Part shown: one piece after another, positions 1-6,898 of the stretch
Layout: the number at the start of each line of letters is the position of its first letter
Numbering within the stretch: position 1 is the stretch's first letter
DNA from: a virus
Length of the DNA stretch: 48,637 bases
Virus record (IMG/VR): IMGVR_UViG_3300021090_000032
Location: 1 to 48,637 of that record
Strand: one strand, 5' to 3'
Translations under genes and position numbers: made by a program
Notes under the pieces: generated by a model
Told to the model about the DNA's origin: nothing
Database searches by the model: none
What the model saw: only the letters and a program-made list of their open reading frames with translations

Positions 1-2
1 AT

Positions 3-737
3 AAAGAAATGGGTAATTTCCTCGATATCCACGATGGGGAAGAGAATGCTTGGGACAAGCAGAGAGCTCTAGGCCAGTCCCTCATGAAGATGTACCACAT
101 GGTAGGATTTGCGAAGGTCGATCCTATCATTGACTATGTAGAGGACTGGCTCGCGGATCACGATGAAGAGAAGGATCTTCTAGCCTTTGAGGATGGCAAC
201 GGTGACAAACAAGTCAAAGTCAGAGCCAAGCCTAAGATCGTTATCTTCATTCATCACATCGACGTGGGTACGGTTATTCAAACGAGGCTGGATGCGATCC
301 TTAAAGAAAGTGGTTTCGAGCCTTGCGCGAGACTATTGGGTGGGATAAGTGGGGAGGAGAGTTCTCGTATAGAGCGGGAGTTCCGAGACAATCCTCTATG
401 CCGTGTCCTTGTCGCAAGCACTCTAGCCGCAGGTGAAGGTAAGAACTTCCAGTTCTGCCAAGACGCTATACTTGGCGAACGTCAGTGGAATCCACCTAAC
501 GAGGCTCAGGCAGAGGCACGATTTCCGCGGCCGGGGAGTACTGCTAGTAAAGTCATCATTCTCATTCCCGTAGCTCTAGGAAGCTTTGACGAGTATCAGG
601 CTGAGCTCGTTGAGAAGAAGAGGACTTACCTCGATACTGTCAAGGGTAAGTGGTCAGAGTATACGGAGAGTGAGTTCATGAAGGATCTGATCGAGAAGCT
701 CGCGACAGAGGGTCGGGCGAAATGGAGGGTATCGTGA
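3..737 (+). CDS. SNF2-type DNA helicase, C-terminal part (5' truncated by window)
   Basis: The frame is open to the left edge, so this is the C-terminal end of a larger superfamily 2 helicase. The first in-frame ATG, at 9, is probably internal. The visible part has a RecA-like second lobe: a core strand (KIVIFIHH), then motif V (STLAAGEGKNFQ), then a motif VI-like QAEARFPRPG, corresponding to the QxxGRxxRxGQ of SNF2/Rad54-type enzymes. The Walker motifs would lie upstream of the window. Such helicases sit at the start of phage replication modules, which fits the genes downstream. Its 3' end overlaps the next gene by 16 nt. The family call is fairly secure; the substrate is unknown. Confidence 0.75.
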   Translation, partial: KEMGNFLDIHDGEENAWDKQRALGQSLMKMYHMVGFAKVDPIIDYVEDWLADHDEEKDLLAFEDGNGDKQVKVRAKPKIVIFIHHIDVGTVIQTRLDAILKESGFEPCARLLGGISGEESSRIEREFRDNPLCRVLVASTLAAGEGKNFQFCQDAILGERQWNPPNEAQAEARFPRPGSTASKVIILIPVALGSFDEYQAELVEKKRTYLDTVKGKWSEYTESEFMKDLIEKLATEGRAKWRVS

Positions 738-1027
738 TAGTCCTGAAAGTCGTCAATGTCACAGTCCATGAATCACCTCTAGGTGCAGGTCCCATCTGTG
801 GAGTAACCTTCAAGAAGCGTAACGGCCACGAGGTCATTCGTTGGTTCTCCATCAACTACCCATATCCTTTCTTCGACCTACTTCATGCTGCGAGATGTCG
901 TGTACCAAAGAACTATATGGTCAACACGCAGACTCTCATCGGTCGTAGAGTCGGGGCAGTCGTAACGATGAGAGACTACAGAGGCACACGATATGCTTGG
1001 GTAGGTCAATTCGAGAGGCTTCCATGA
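722..1027 (+). CDS. Hypothetical protein, 101 aa
   Basis: Starts inside the 3' end of the helicase gene; ATG 722 follows a purine-rich stretch. The protein has alternating strand-like segments (ILKVVNVTVHE, GAVVTMRDYRG) and resembles a small beta-rich fold. I do not recognise the family. Translational coupling with both neighbours (16-nt overlap upstream, ATGA overlap downstream) supports it as a real gene of the replication operon. Confidence 0.6.
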   Translation: MEGIVIVLKVVNVTVHESPLGAGPICGVTFKKRNGHEVIRWFSINYPYPFFDLLHAARCRVPKNYMVNTQTLIGRRVGAVVTMRDYRGTRYAWVGQFERLP

Positions 1028-1683
1028 GCTGGCTCCGAGAGCACATCGATACGTTTGTCACTCCACATCTCGTTATCGGTGAGTCTACCTTCATATACAC
1101 TGGAGGACAACGGCAGATCAAGCCAGAACAGATGGCCGTCATCAAGAACGCTTGGAGATCGGCCAAGAGCGCAGCAAACGGGAAAAAGATCCTCCTCATG
1201 GGCCGTGACGTTTGGGTCTTTGAAGTCTTGGCGAGACGCGAGAACTACCCGACTATCTTCGATCCATCCTGCTCTCGCCAGACCTGCCATCATCCGAAAT
1301 TTGCTGTCTACAATAGTAGAGAGCATATTCTCCTCGATACTGGATTCGTAGGCTCCATTGCTAGAGCCATGCACATAGACTGTATCCTACTTTCTGCAGA
1401 TCGTATGTCTGATACAGTAGCAAACAAGCAAGTATTTCCAAGGCTTAAGGGGGCACGTTCACTAGCCCTCTTCTTGGAGAACTTGCCGAAGTATTGGACG
1501 TCGGCACACCTGGGAGGAGCTTATAGTGACTACTCGGGTAAAGAGGCTCGATTGATTCTTCAGAGCCTCTCCAACTCACATGAGTTTCGAGAAGCTGCGT
1601 TGCTGACGCAGGAGGTGTACACGGATTCCTCACCTCGATTTGTATCAACAAGGAATCCGCTTGGAGCTTCGAGATATGCGTAA
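1024..1683 (+). CDS. Hypothetical protein, possible nucleotide-binding (PRTase-like) fold
   Basis: ATG 1024 overlaps the preceding stop as ATGA, so I prefer it to an upstream in-frame start at 997; this gives 219 aa. A hydrophobic strand (KILLMGRDVWVFEVLA) is followed by a Cys/His patch and then LLDTGFVGSIARAM. That last stretch resembles the phosphoribosyl-binding loop of phosphoribosyltransferases (D-T-G-x-x-G-S), but the rest of that family cannot be confirmed by eye. It is the last gene before a 540-nt gap, so it ends the first transcription block. The function is a weak inference. Confidence 0.6.
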   Translation: MSWLREHIDTFVTPHLVIGESTFIYTGGQRQIKPEQMAVIKNAWRSAKSAANGKKILLMGRDVWVFEVLARRENYPTIFDPSCSRQTCHHPKFAVYNSREHILLDTGFVGSIARAMHIDCILLSADRMSDTVANKQVFPRLKGARSLALFLENLPKYWTSAHLGGAYSDYSGKEARLILQSLSNSHEFREAALLTQEVYTDSSPRFVSTRNPLGASRYA

Positions 1684-1854
1684 CTAGGTAAGCTGATATG
1701 AGACGTATAGTTGTACGTGATGGAAATATAATTGAATGGCTAGGCAGAGCAAGGACTGAGAATCCGGCTCTGTAGCAAGACACCCTGAATGGAGCAGCTG
1801 AGGCCAAGCGAAACCACCGAAACTAGATAAATAAATTAAGAAAGGAGAAGGAAA

Positions 1855-1863
1855 ATGGATTAG
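1855..1863 (+). other. Two-codon minigene (Met-Asp-stop) with strong ribosome site
   Basis: ATG GAT TAG is preceded by AAGGAG (1842-1847) at the ideal 7-nt spacing, in an A-rich unstructured context. Seen directly: a perfect initiation site followed at once by a stop. Known analogy: the bar minigenes of phage lambda (ATG ATA TAA), whose translation releases peptidyl-tRNA. It may instead be the remnant of a deleted gene. Confidence 0.35.
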
Positions 1864-1963
1864 AAAGACAGAGAACAAACACAGCCAGATTGTAATTATT
1901 AGACTGGCTCTCCCTCAGAACTACGCTGAGGTCAAATGGAGAAAGAACAATGGCACGAGGTCC

Positions 1964-1994
1964 TTGACTGTATCTTGCCGTTGCCGTTCATAGT
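1964..1994 (+). promoter_or_regulatory. Weak sigma70-like promoter overlapped by palindrome copy 1
   Basis: TTGACT (1964-1969) and CATAGT (1989-1994) are separated by 19 bp, longer than the ideal 17. The -10 hexamer lies inside the GTTCA-N5-TGAAC palindrome at 1986-2000, so a protein bound there would block it. Transcription would enter the structured region at 2015 and then the small-gene block. Confidence is limited by the long spacer. Confidence 0.3.
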
Positions 1995-2003
1995 CTGAAC
2001 AGG
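1986..2003 (+). repeat. Dispersed palindrome copy 1, GTTCA-N5-TGAACAGG
   Basis: GTTCA TAGTC TGAACAGG in the intergenic leader, just upstream of the 2015-2213 inverted repeat. Exact match to the ten fixed positions and to the AGG extension. Confidence 0.75.
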
Positions 2004-2014
2004 AACTTGGAGGT

Positions 2015-2213
2015 TTGAAGGTCTTATGGATTCTATCACTCCCGCGCTAGTCCCGACGGTGAAGCTGCCGGAACACAGGGAGCAGGTTGTCATCTTGCAG
2101 ACGGGTGCGGAAGCACAGTCGTCAAGTCTGCTGCAGGCACGACGCCACCCTTTCCGAAATATCGGGAAGTGAGCTGACAGATTGTATGGTGATAGAATCC
2201 ATTGGACCTTCAA
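2015..2213 (+). ncRNA. Putative structured RNA closed by a 23-bp imperfect stem
   Basis: Bases 2015-2023 pair with 2205-2213 and 2026-2039 pair with 2189-2202 (9 + 14 bp, only two mismatched positions between). Inside are three local hairpins: 2105-2116 (GTGC/GCAC with a GGAA tetraloop of GNRA type), a 5-bp stem with a 3-nt loop near 2125-2137, and 2150-2169 (8 bp including one G-T, loop AATA). The right arm touches the AAGGAG ribosome site (2212-2217) of the next gene, so folding could limit its translation. Alternatives are an independent small RNA or the ends of a lost insertion. It matches no RNA family I recognise. Confidence 0.5.
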
Positions 2214-2223
2214 GGAGACTAAC

Positions 2224-2493
2224 GTGGAGAAAGTAGAGATGTACGCGGTAGTAAACGTCGAGCTATCCGAGGTCTATGATATCCTTGGAGACATCGTAGA
2301 CTATGGAAGCTCAACCAAGGAACTTTCACAAGCCCAGAAGGACCTTATGAGTTTCGACAATCCCGACTCTCTCAAGATCGTAAAGATCATGGTCGAGGAT
2401 ATCGCGTTCGACTGGCGGGCGGACGTCGAGGCGGCGAAGACGGACGATGCGATGAATCGTATGAAGGAATCTGTGATCAACGACATTAAGTAG
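2224..2493 (+). CDS. Hypothetical protein, 89 aa
   Basis: GTG 2224 is chosen because AAGGAG lies 6 nt upstream at 2212-2217. The longer frame from TTG 2184 would run through the arm of the inverted repeat and has no ribosome site. The protein is acidic and helical, with a beta strand near the start (MYAVVNVEL) and many Asp/Glu residues. I do not recognise it. Its ribosome site abuts the stem of the upstream structured region, suggesting translational control. Confidence 0.55.
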   Translation: MEKVEMYAVVNVELSEVYDILGDIVDYGSSTKELSQAQKDLMSFDNPDSLKIVKIMVEDIAFDWRADVEAAKTDDAMNRMKESVINDIK

Positions 2494-2502
2494 GAGAGGA
2501 CA

Positions 2503-2679
2503 ATGGTCAAGGGAAACAACAGACATCGACGGCTTCGACGACGAGCCCAGCGAGTGCAGCGAGAGATGATGCGTCGCGGTGGTCCAAGACAGGGTCGTGG
2601 CTGGGCAGCGAAGCAGGCGGCACGGCGTGCGAATACCCACCGTCGGATCGGTAGTGTGGCTGGATCGATCTATCGATAA
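2503..2679 (+). CDS. Very basic Arg-rich mini-protein, 58 aa
   Basis: ATG 2503 follows TAGGAGAGGA at good spacing. The 58 residues include about twenty Arg/Lys and almost no acidic residues (for example RHRRLRRRAQRVQR near the start), with a Gly/Ala-rich second half. Such a protein would bind nucleic acid or an acidic partner electrostatically. The codons are GC-rich compared with the following gene. It resembles small phage takeover or ribosomal-protein-like peptides, but no homology is claimed. Confidence 0.55.
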   Translation: MVKGNNRHRRLRRRAQRVQREMMRRGGPRQGRGWAAKQAARRANTHRRIGSVAGSIYR

Positions 2680-2689
2680 GGAGAACGTC

Positions 2690-2890
2690 ATGTCATTGAC
2701 AGACAAGATTAAGGGTCGTATCCGAAAGATGATTGAGACTGGAGTACATCAGTCTCGAGTCTATTTTAGTGAGAGTGGTATGATAGTCTCCCCCGCTCCC
2801 TGTTGGGGAGTCTACAAGCTCAAGCACCACGTTCACAACCTTCCTTTCCACGTAGACTCCAAGGGGCGTATCACTCTATACGAGGGTTAG
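2690..2890 (+). CDS. Hypothetical protein, 66 aa
   Basis: ATG 2690 follows AAGGAGAACGTC. A longer in-frame extension to 2579 would lie wholly inside the Arg-rich gene in another frame and is rejected. A basic helical N-terminus (SLTDKIKGRIRKMI) leads to a beta-like C-terminal half ending in HVDSKGRITLYEG. Not recognised. The next gene starts directly after its stop. Confidence 0.55.
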   Translation: MSLTDKIKGRIRKMIETGVHQSRVYFSESGMIVSPAPCWGVYKLKHHVHNLPFHVDSKGRITLYEG

Positions 2891-3025
2891 ATGAATTTTC
2901 CTACCCACGCTCACGAGTGCCCTGCGTGCGAGAGGAAGTTCTCTTGCTTACGGGATCACTGTCTCTATCTTTACTTCCGTCTCTGTGGAGAGTGTAGAGA
3001 TAAGCAGAGAGAGGCTAAGGAATAG
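2891..3025 (+). CDS. Cys-rich zinc-ribbon mini-protein, 44 aa
   Basis: ATG 2891 follows the previous TAG immediately. The 44 residues carry two Cys pairs (ECPACERK near the N-terminus, LCGECRDK near the C-terminus) plus further Cys/His, a typical four-Cys zinc-binding layout. The C-terminal tail is charged. It is one of more than ten such miniature zinc-ribbon proteins in this window. No specific function can be named; host-protein or nucleic-acid binding is an inference. Confidence 0.55.
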   Translation: MNFPTHAHECPACERKFSCLRDHCLYLYFRLCGECRDKQREAKE

Positions 3026-3028
3026 AGA

Positions 3029-3343
3029 ATGGATCCAGGTCATTGTAAGATCATGTACTCTTGTGGTAAACATGTCGAATCTCAGTGTCGTTGTATGGAT
3101 AACAATAAACCTGTTATCATCGGAACGACATCGTGTCTAACATGCACGGCGCCGACTGCGAAGGAGCTGCTGGCCTACAGGGCGTCGAAGGAAGGGAATC
3201 GTCTCATGGCTGACGGGGAGATTGTCTCCCGCGTCGAGGCGGTGCTGGCGCTCGGGTCGATAGGACCACAGGGACTGTACTCAATGGGATGGAAGGATGC
3301 ATTGACTGAAGTCCGCCGTATCCTCGACGGAGGGAAGCCATGA
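3029..3343 (+). CDS. Hypothetical Cys-rich protein, 104 aa
   Basis: ATG 3029 lies 4 nt after the previous stop. The first 45 residues hold seven Cys (CKIMYSC, QCRCMD, SCLTCT) and can form a zinc-binding domain. The C-terminal half is an Ala/Glu/Arg helical segment. Base composition rises sharply in GC from about 3150 onward, within the gene, as if the C-terminal part had another origin. Not recognised. Confidence 0.55.
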   Translation: MDPGHCKIMYSCGKHVESQCRCMDNNKPVIIGTTSCLTCTAPTAKELLAYRASKEGNRLMADGEIVSRVEAVLALGSIGPQGLYSMGWKDALTEVRRILDGGKP

Positions 3344-3597
3344 AGAAGTTCATTGCCGGTTTCGTCCTTGGCCTCACATTGTCGGCCATCCCCACAATGG
3401 CCAGCTGGGACTCGTTCGACTATGAAGCGCTCAAGCAGATCCGCACCAGCATTGCAGTGCTTGTCACGAACCTCGGGAGCATCCGGAAGGATCAGGATCG
3501 GATCGCTCTGGCCGAGGAGTGGCAGGCGCGGAGTCTACAGCGCATTGTGTGGGTGCTAGAGCGTCAGTACCCGGCTCCTCCGGAGAAGGCGAAGTGA
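3340..3597 (+). CDS. Small protein with N-terminal signal/anchor, 85 aa
   Basis: ATG 3340 overlaps the previous stop as ATGA. The N-terminus is a typical signal or anchor segment: KK, then a hydrophobic core FIAGFVLGLTLSAIPT, then MAS, where cleavage is possible. The rest is a charged helix likely to form a coiled coil. It is probably exported or inner-membrane anchored with a periplasmic helix. A role in envelope modification or superinfection exclusion is possible but unsupported. Confidence 0.55.
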   Translation: MKKFIAGFVLGLTLSAIPTMASWDSFDYEALKQIRTSIAVLVTNLGSIRKDQDRIALAEEWQARSLQRIVWVLERQYPAPPEKAK

Positions 3598-3761
3598 GCG
3601 CCCGCAAGGATAGAGACAAGGCTCGTGGACATGCTCGACAGCTATACGATAAACACGCTCCACAGATCATCTGCCCCAACTGCAAAAAGCTGGGTGCACA
3701 CTACGCTCCTCCCAGTCTTGGCGAACCTGGATTCTTTACCTGTATGAAGGAGAAGCTATGA
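3594..3761 (+). CDS. Zinc-ribbon mini-protein, 55 aa
   Basis: GTG 3594 overlaps the previous TGA as GTGA, so I use it instead of the upstream in-frame ATG 3519. A basic N-terminus (SARKDRDKARGHARQ) is followed by CPNCKKLG and a later single Cys in the C-terminal FFTCMKEKL. The ribbon looks incomplete (three Cys plus His residues). Not recognised. Confidence 0.5.
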   Translation: MSARKDRDKARGHARQLYDKHAPQIICPNCKKLGAHYAPPSLGEPGFFTCMKEKL

Positions 3762-3898
3762 GCGAGACGCTGCAGGCCGTTCCACTGTTTAGCGCCGAGG
3801 GAATGAGGCGCGTGGCCCAGCGTGAACGCAAGCGGCGGGCTCGGAACGCTCGGCGCAGCCGTAGGAAGCGCGGACACGCAGACTGGAGGGCCAAGTGA
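3758..3898 (+). CDS. Arg-rich mini-protein, 46 aa
   Basis: ATG 3758 overlaps the preceding stop as ATGA, and its own stop overlaps the next GTG start. A neutral N-terminal third is followed by an extremely basic helix (RERKRRARNARRSRRKRGH). This is the second Arg-rich mini-protein of the block. Binding to DNA, RNA or an acidic host protein is the natural inference; no family recognised. Confidence 0.5.
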   Translation: MSETLQAVPLFSAEGMRRVAQRERKRRARNARRSRRKRGHADWRAK

Positions 3899-4656
3899 GT
3901 GAGACGTCGCAGGAAGTGCTGGAGCAGTTCTGCAACGACTTCGAGAATGCCCGCAACTTCGGCTTCAGTAAGGTTGCCAAAGCGATCAGGGCCGTGCTGG
4001 CTCAGGTCAAGCAGTGGGAGCGTGAGGAGATCAAGCGGGCGTCCTGCTGTTCGGACAACGAGGAGCGCGCCGACAAGGCCGAGGCCGAGTGCGCCACGCT
4101 GCGGGCCGAGTTGGCTGCGTCTCGACACGGTGATACTACTCCTCGCACTCGGTACTTGGAAGCTAAGGTGGAGCGGCTGCGACATAATCTTCGCGCCTAT
4201 GGAGATGGCAAGATTTGTCGGGCTCATGGAGAATGGCATCCTGATTGTACTGACGCCATGCTCAAGGCCGAGGTGGGGCGGCTAAAGTTCGAGGCCGAGA
4301 AGCAGGGTTGCTACGCGTGCCCCGGACTCAGGCACCGCGCCGTGAAGGCCGAGGCAGCGCACGTCGCATGTGAAGAGGCGTTCATCAGGGCCGACAAGCA
4401 GATTCGGCAGCTTGGAGCCGATAACTTGAGTTTGCTCTGGGAGAAACAGAGGGCTGAGGCGGCGCTGAAGCAATCCGAGGCTGAGGTGGCCCGCATGATC
4501 GCGGTGGTGGGACGCGCGAGTCAGTACCGCAAGCAAGCCGAGGCAACGCTGCTGCGAGTGAACGCGGCGCTGGCTCGAAACATCGACTATCAAGAAAAGG
4601 TCCACGCGGTCATCGCCGCCCTGCGCGACACCACGCCAGGTCAATTCCGGGTATAG
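3895..4656 (+). CDS. Coiled-coil protein, 253 aa
   Basis: GTG 3895 overlaps the previous stop (GTGA). Most of the protein is Ala/Glu/Lys/Arg-rich heptad-like helix (KAEAECATLRAELAASR, EKQRAEAALKQSEAEVARM), interrupted near residues 104-145 by a Cys/His segment (CRAHGEWHPDC, then CYACPGLRHR) that could bind a metal. The coding sequence is GC-rich compared with the genes on either side. It may be a structural rod or a scaffold for protein interactions; the function is unknown. Confidence 0.6.
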   Translation: MSETSQEVLEQFCNDFENARNFGFSKVAKAIRAVLAQVKQWEREEIKRASCCSDNEERADKAEAECATLRAELAASRHGDTTPRTRYLEAKVERLRHNLRAYGDGKICRAHGEWHPDCTDAMLKAEVGRLKFEAEKQGCYACPGLRHRAVKAEAAHVACEEAFIRADKQIRQLGADNLSLLWEKQRAEAALKQSEAEVARMIAVVGRASQYRKQAEATLLRVNAALARNIDYQEKVHAVIAALRDTTPGQFRV

Positions 4657-4671
4657 ACTAAAGGATAAGAA

Positions 4672-5019
4672 ATGAAAGGCATCTGTATAGACTGTAACAA
4701 AGAAGTAGAGATCAATGATCACGGTCGATGTATCTCATGTGGTTCATCCTCCACTATCCCCAAGTCCAATCCACTTGCTGCATTACATCCTGTTATCGTT
4801 GTAGATACTCTTCTACAAGAAGTAAACAAGATCACCGATCTCCTGGCGCATGAACCACCCAGTGTATACTCTCGAGCTGCTATCGACTTCATCTCAGCCC
4901 GTATGAGTATTGGATTAGGTCTATCTATAGGCCAACACCTAGAGAACATTCTCTCCATGTGGACTGTAGCATCTGAGATAAGAAATAAGGAGGAGGAGAA
5001 GAGTGCGAAGGGTAATTGA
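4672..5019 (+). CDS. Hypothetical protein with N-terminal zinc ribbon, 115 aa
   Basis: ATG 4672 follows AAGGATAAGA. The N-terminus contains CIDCNKEVEINDHGRCISCG, a clean CxxC-x13-CxxC zinc ribbon, followed by an amphipathic helical domain. The 3' end overlaps the next gene by 17 nt. Not recognised beyond the ribbon; a nucleic-acid or protein adaptor is plausible. Confidence 0.6.
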   Translation: MKGICIDCNKEVEINDHGRCISCGSSSTIPKSNPLAALHPVIVVDTLLQEVNKITDLLAHEPPSVYSRAAIDFISARMSIGLGLSIGQHLENILSMWTVASEIRNKEEEKSAKGN

Positions 5020-5389
5020 GCTTCTTAAGCATTTTGGTCTTCTCCGAGAAGATGAGCATGTTGCTCCACTTCATATCAAGCGAAGTTGCATACTCATATA
5101 TCAAGTTATTGACCAAGACGGTAAAGCGGTCTTTTGTACGAACGATGAGGGGTCGGCAGAGGAATTCGTGAAGTGGTATAATGAGGAGGAAAGTCATAAA
5201 CCACCTCAAAACATATCAGACAAATACTATATAGAACCTGGATCTTTTCCAAGAGGAAGGAAAACTAATGGATGTTCTCACTGTGGACATTCCTTAGAGC
5301 TTCATCAAGCATCTGGATGTATCTATACAGATTCCGAAGGTCCTTGTAGCTGTAAAGGTTATCATGAAAACACTACTTACCTCCCCTAA
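5003..5389 (+). CDS. Hypothetical Cys-rich protein, 128 aa
   Basis: GTG 5003 follows AGGAGGAGAAGA, a very strong ribosome site inside the upstream gene. The N-terminal half is an alpha/beta segment. The C-terminal half holds CSHCGHS, GCIYTD and CSCKGYH, a likely zinc site. The next gene starts inside its last codons. Function unknown. Confidence 0.55.
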   Translation: MRRVIELLKHFGLLREDEHVAPLHIKRSCILIYQVIDQDGKAVFCTNDEGSAEEFVKWYNEEESHKPPQNISDKYYIEPGSFPRGRKTNGCSHCGHSLELHQASGCIYTDSEGPCSCKGYHENTTYLP

Positions 5390-6227
5390 CTCCCTCAACA
5401 ATTCCGCATGCATGACATACTACCTCTACGACAAGCTCGTCGAGGCTGCCCCTGAGCGGAAGAAGGACTACCTTGATAAAGGCGATCTTATCCACACGAT
5501 GCTCGAAGCCTATTATAAGATGAAGATGCTGTCGGTGGAGACAAGACCTCCCCATGCTATCATGATCGAGCATGCTATTGACCTCGGACGCGAGAAGGTT
5601 ATTGGCATGGATCTCGAGATCGAAGTATCCGAAGACGAAGTAATCCCTACCTTTAGAGAATACTGTGAATACTGGGAAGGAAAGCCTGATCCAGAGCGGC
5701 CAGTAGCAGTGGAGCAGCCTCTAGTCCTTGAACTCTACAAGAGAGAAGACTCCGACGAAGAGGAGGGTCTTATTATCCTTATCGAGATGATACCCGATAT
5801 CATCTTTGAGAACAATCAAGGATATCGTACCTGGACAGATCATAAGACACGATCTCGTAACCAGGAGGCTATTCCTCTATCCAATCAGTTCCTAGCCTAT
5901 GCTTGGGCTTCAGGCACTCGTCGAGCCATGCGTAACAACATCGGCTTCCAGAAAACCCTCCCCTCAGATAAGAAGTTTACGAGAGACTTCTTCCCCTATC
6001 CTCAAGGTGTCATCGACTGGTGGCTTGGCTGGAGTGCGTATCGGGCCCAGTTCGTAGATGCCTGTATCAAGGCGGAGAACTTTCCTCCCGACTTTACGAA
6101 GTGTGGGAACTATGGAGGTTGTACCTTTACGGACGTATGTATGCAGAGCCCAGATAATCGCGAGAGGTTCCTCAACGAGAACTTCATCAAGCGTCGTCGT
6201 ATCCGCTCGATCTATGATAGGAGATAG
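5364..6227 (+). CDS. PD-(D/E)XK nuclease, Cas4/RecB-like
   Basis: ATG 5364 follows AAGG inside the preceding gene; 287 aa. Motifs in order: a Cys in SACMTYY (residue 16), GDLIHTML with the active-site His, D145 in IPDIIFE, then D159-H160-K161 as the D-x-K of the PD-(D/E)XK core, a QFLAYAW helix (the usual QxxxY motif), and a C-terminal Cys cluster (CGNYGGCTFTDVC). One early and three late Cys are the arrangement that holds a [4Fe-4S] cluster in Cas4 and AddB. It probably acts as an exonuclease supplying ends or single strands to the Sak4-like ATPase at 6899. Confidence 0.8.
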   Translation: MKTLLTSPNSLNNSACMTYYLYDKLVEAAPERKKDYLDKGDLIHTMLEAYYKMKMLSVETRPPHAIMIEHAIDLGREKVIGMDLEIEVSEDEVIPTFREYCEYWEGKPDPERPVAVEQPLVLELYKREDSDEEEGLIILIEMIPDIIFENNQGYRTWTDHKTRSRNQEAIPLSNQFLAYAWASGTRRAMRNNIGFQKTLPSDKKFTRDFFPYPQGVIDWWLGWSAYRAQFVDACIKAENFPPDFTKCGNYGGCTFTDVCMQSPDNRERFLNENFIKRRRIRSIYDRR

Positions 6228-6389
6228 ATGATGAGAGACCTAGACGATTTGGTATTCGAGCGGGCTCTTGCAGAGCTTCCACAAATCATGGATGCTCAAG
6301 AACGACAGATAGCAGTCGAGAAGTACATCAACGATATGACAAACCTTGAACTAATCAAGTTTGTTGCTCGTTCGATTGATCTTAGATAG
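6228..6389 (+). CDS. Hypothetical small helical protein, 53 aa
   Basis: ATG 6228 directly follows the nuclease stop and has GGAGATAG upstream. The protein is acidic and helical, ending in KFVARSIDLR. Not recognised. Tight packing between the nuclease and the next genes supports it as real. Confidence 0.5.
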   Translation: MMRDLDDLVFERALAELPQIMDAQERQIAVEKYINDMTNLELIKFVARSIDLR

Positions 6390-6393
6390 AGAA

Positions 6394-6570
6394 ATGAGGG
6401 AGCGTCAGGTTTTTATACTCACGATAATGGCTGTAGATCCTACAGCTTTTTGCGTAATTCCTGCTGTAATGGGTAAACCGTGGGAAGCAACCTTCTTGAT
6501 GCTCATAGCACTTTGTATCCTTTCTCTAGCTCATGTCATAGTTCGTGGAGGCAATGATGATAAGAGTTAA
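6394..6570 (+). CDS. Small membrane protein, 58 aa
   Basis: ATG 6394 is preferred to the in-frame TTG 6361, which lies inside the previous gene. Two hydrophobic stretches (VFILTIMAVDPTAFCVIPAV and FLMLIALCILSLAHVIV) are joined by a short loop (GKPWEA), with a charged C-terminus: two likely transmembrane helices. Could affect the host membrane; a holin is possible from topology but the position in the early region argues against it. Confidence 0.5.
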   Translation: MRERQVFILTIMAVDPTAFCVIPAVMGKPWEATFLMLIALCILSLAHVIVRGGNDDKS

Positions 6571-6730
6571 CCTTTTAAGACCCTCCTTTCCTAATACGGA
6601 TACATGCATCTACTTTCCTATCTGGACTAATAATGGACTCAACTATATCTGGATGGAAGTGACACGAGGAACTCTATCTTTCTATTCCGCTCGTAAGGTC
6701 AAGCGCATTATTGCCTTTAAGGAGAACTAG
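6557..6730 (+). CDS. Hypothetical protein, 57 aa
   Basis: ATG 6557 has GGAGG 5 nt upstream; starts at 6545 and 6554 are in frame but too close to that site. The protein is strand-rich with many aromatics (YFPIWTNNGLNYIWME) and ends RKVKRIIAFKEN. Overlaps the membrane-protein gene by 14 nt. Not recognised. Confidence 0.45.
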   Translation: MIRVNLLRPSFPNTDTCIYFPIWTNNGLNYIWMEVTRGTLSFYSARKVKRIIAFKEN

Positions 6731-6898
6731 ATGTTTGCCGTCATGAGACATCCAGTCGTAATGGAAGATGAGGGGAGGATAGAGTTTATCTCTGCTTTTC
6801 CCACTAGAAAAGAAGCAGAAGAGTGGATTGAGAATCAAAAGTTCAAATACTTTAGACCACAGGATTATTTTATCCTTGAGGGGAAGGGAAAAAACTAG
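6731..6898 (+). CDS. Hypothetical protein, 55 aa
   Basis: ATG 6731 immediately follows the previous stop, and the next gene starts at the base after its own stop. Small alpha/beta protein with a charged helix (TRKEAEEWIENQKF) and a C-terminal strand. Not recognised. Kept because the genes on both sides abut it exactly. Confidence 0.5.
   Translation: MFAVMRHPVVMEDEGRIEFISAFPTRKEAEEWIENQKFKYFRPQDYFILEGKGKN

Larger units (their letters stand above)
1684..2014 (+). other. Gene-free leader region upstream of the small-protein block
   Basis: No convincing long gene. A 25-codon ORF at 1698-1775 has a weak ribosome site (GGTAAG) and is doubtful. Short ORFs at 1789 and 1936 have 13 and 20 codons. 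A 6-bp hairpin with a 7-nt loop lies at 1913-1931. The stretch also holds a two-codon minigene (1855), a promoter-like pair (1964-1994) and copy 1 of the dispersed palindrome, and it leads into the structured region at 2015-2213. It reads as a regulatory leader. Confidence 0.5.

Noticed and set aside
1698-1775. 25-codon ORF after the 1024 gene
   Set aside because: Ribosome site is weak and the peptide is too short to support without homologs; mentioned only in the region note.
1913-1931. Anticodon-arm-like hairpin
   Set aside because: Its 7-nt loop lacks the T before the anticodon position and no other tRNA arms are nearby.
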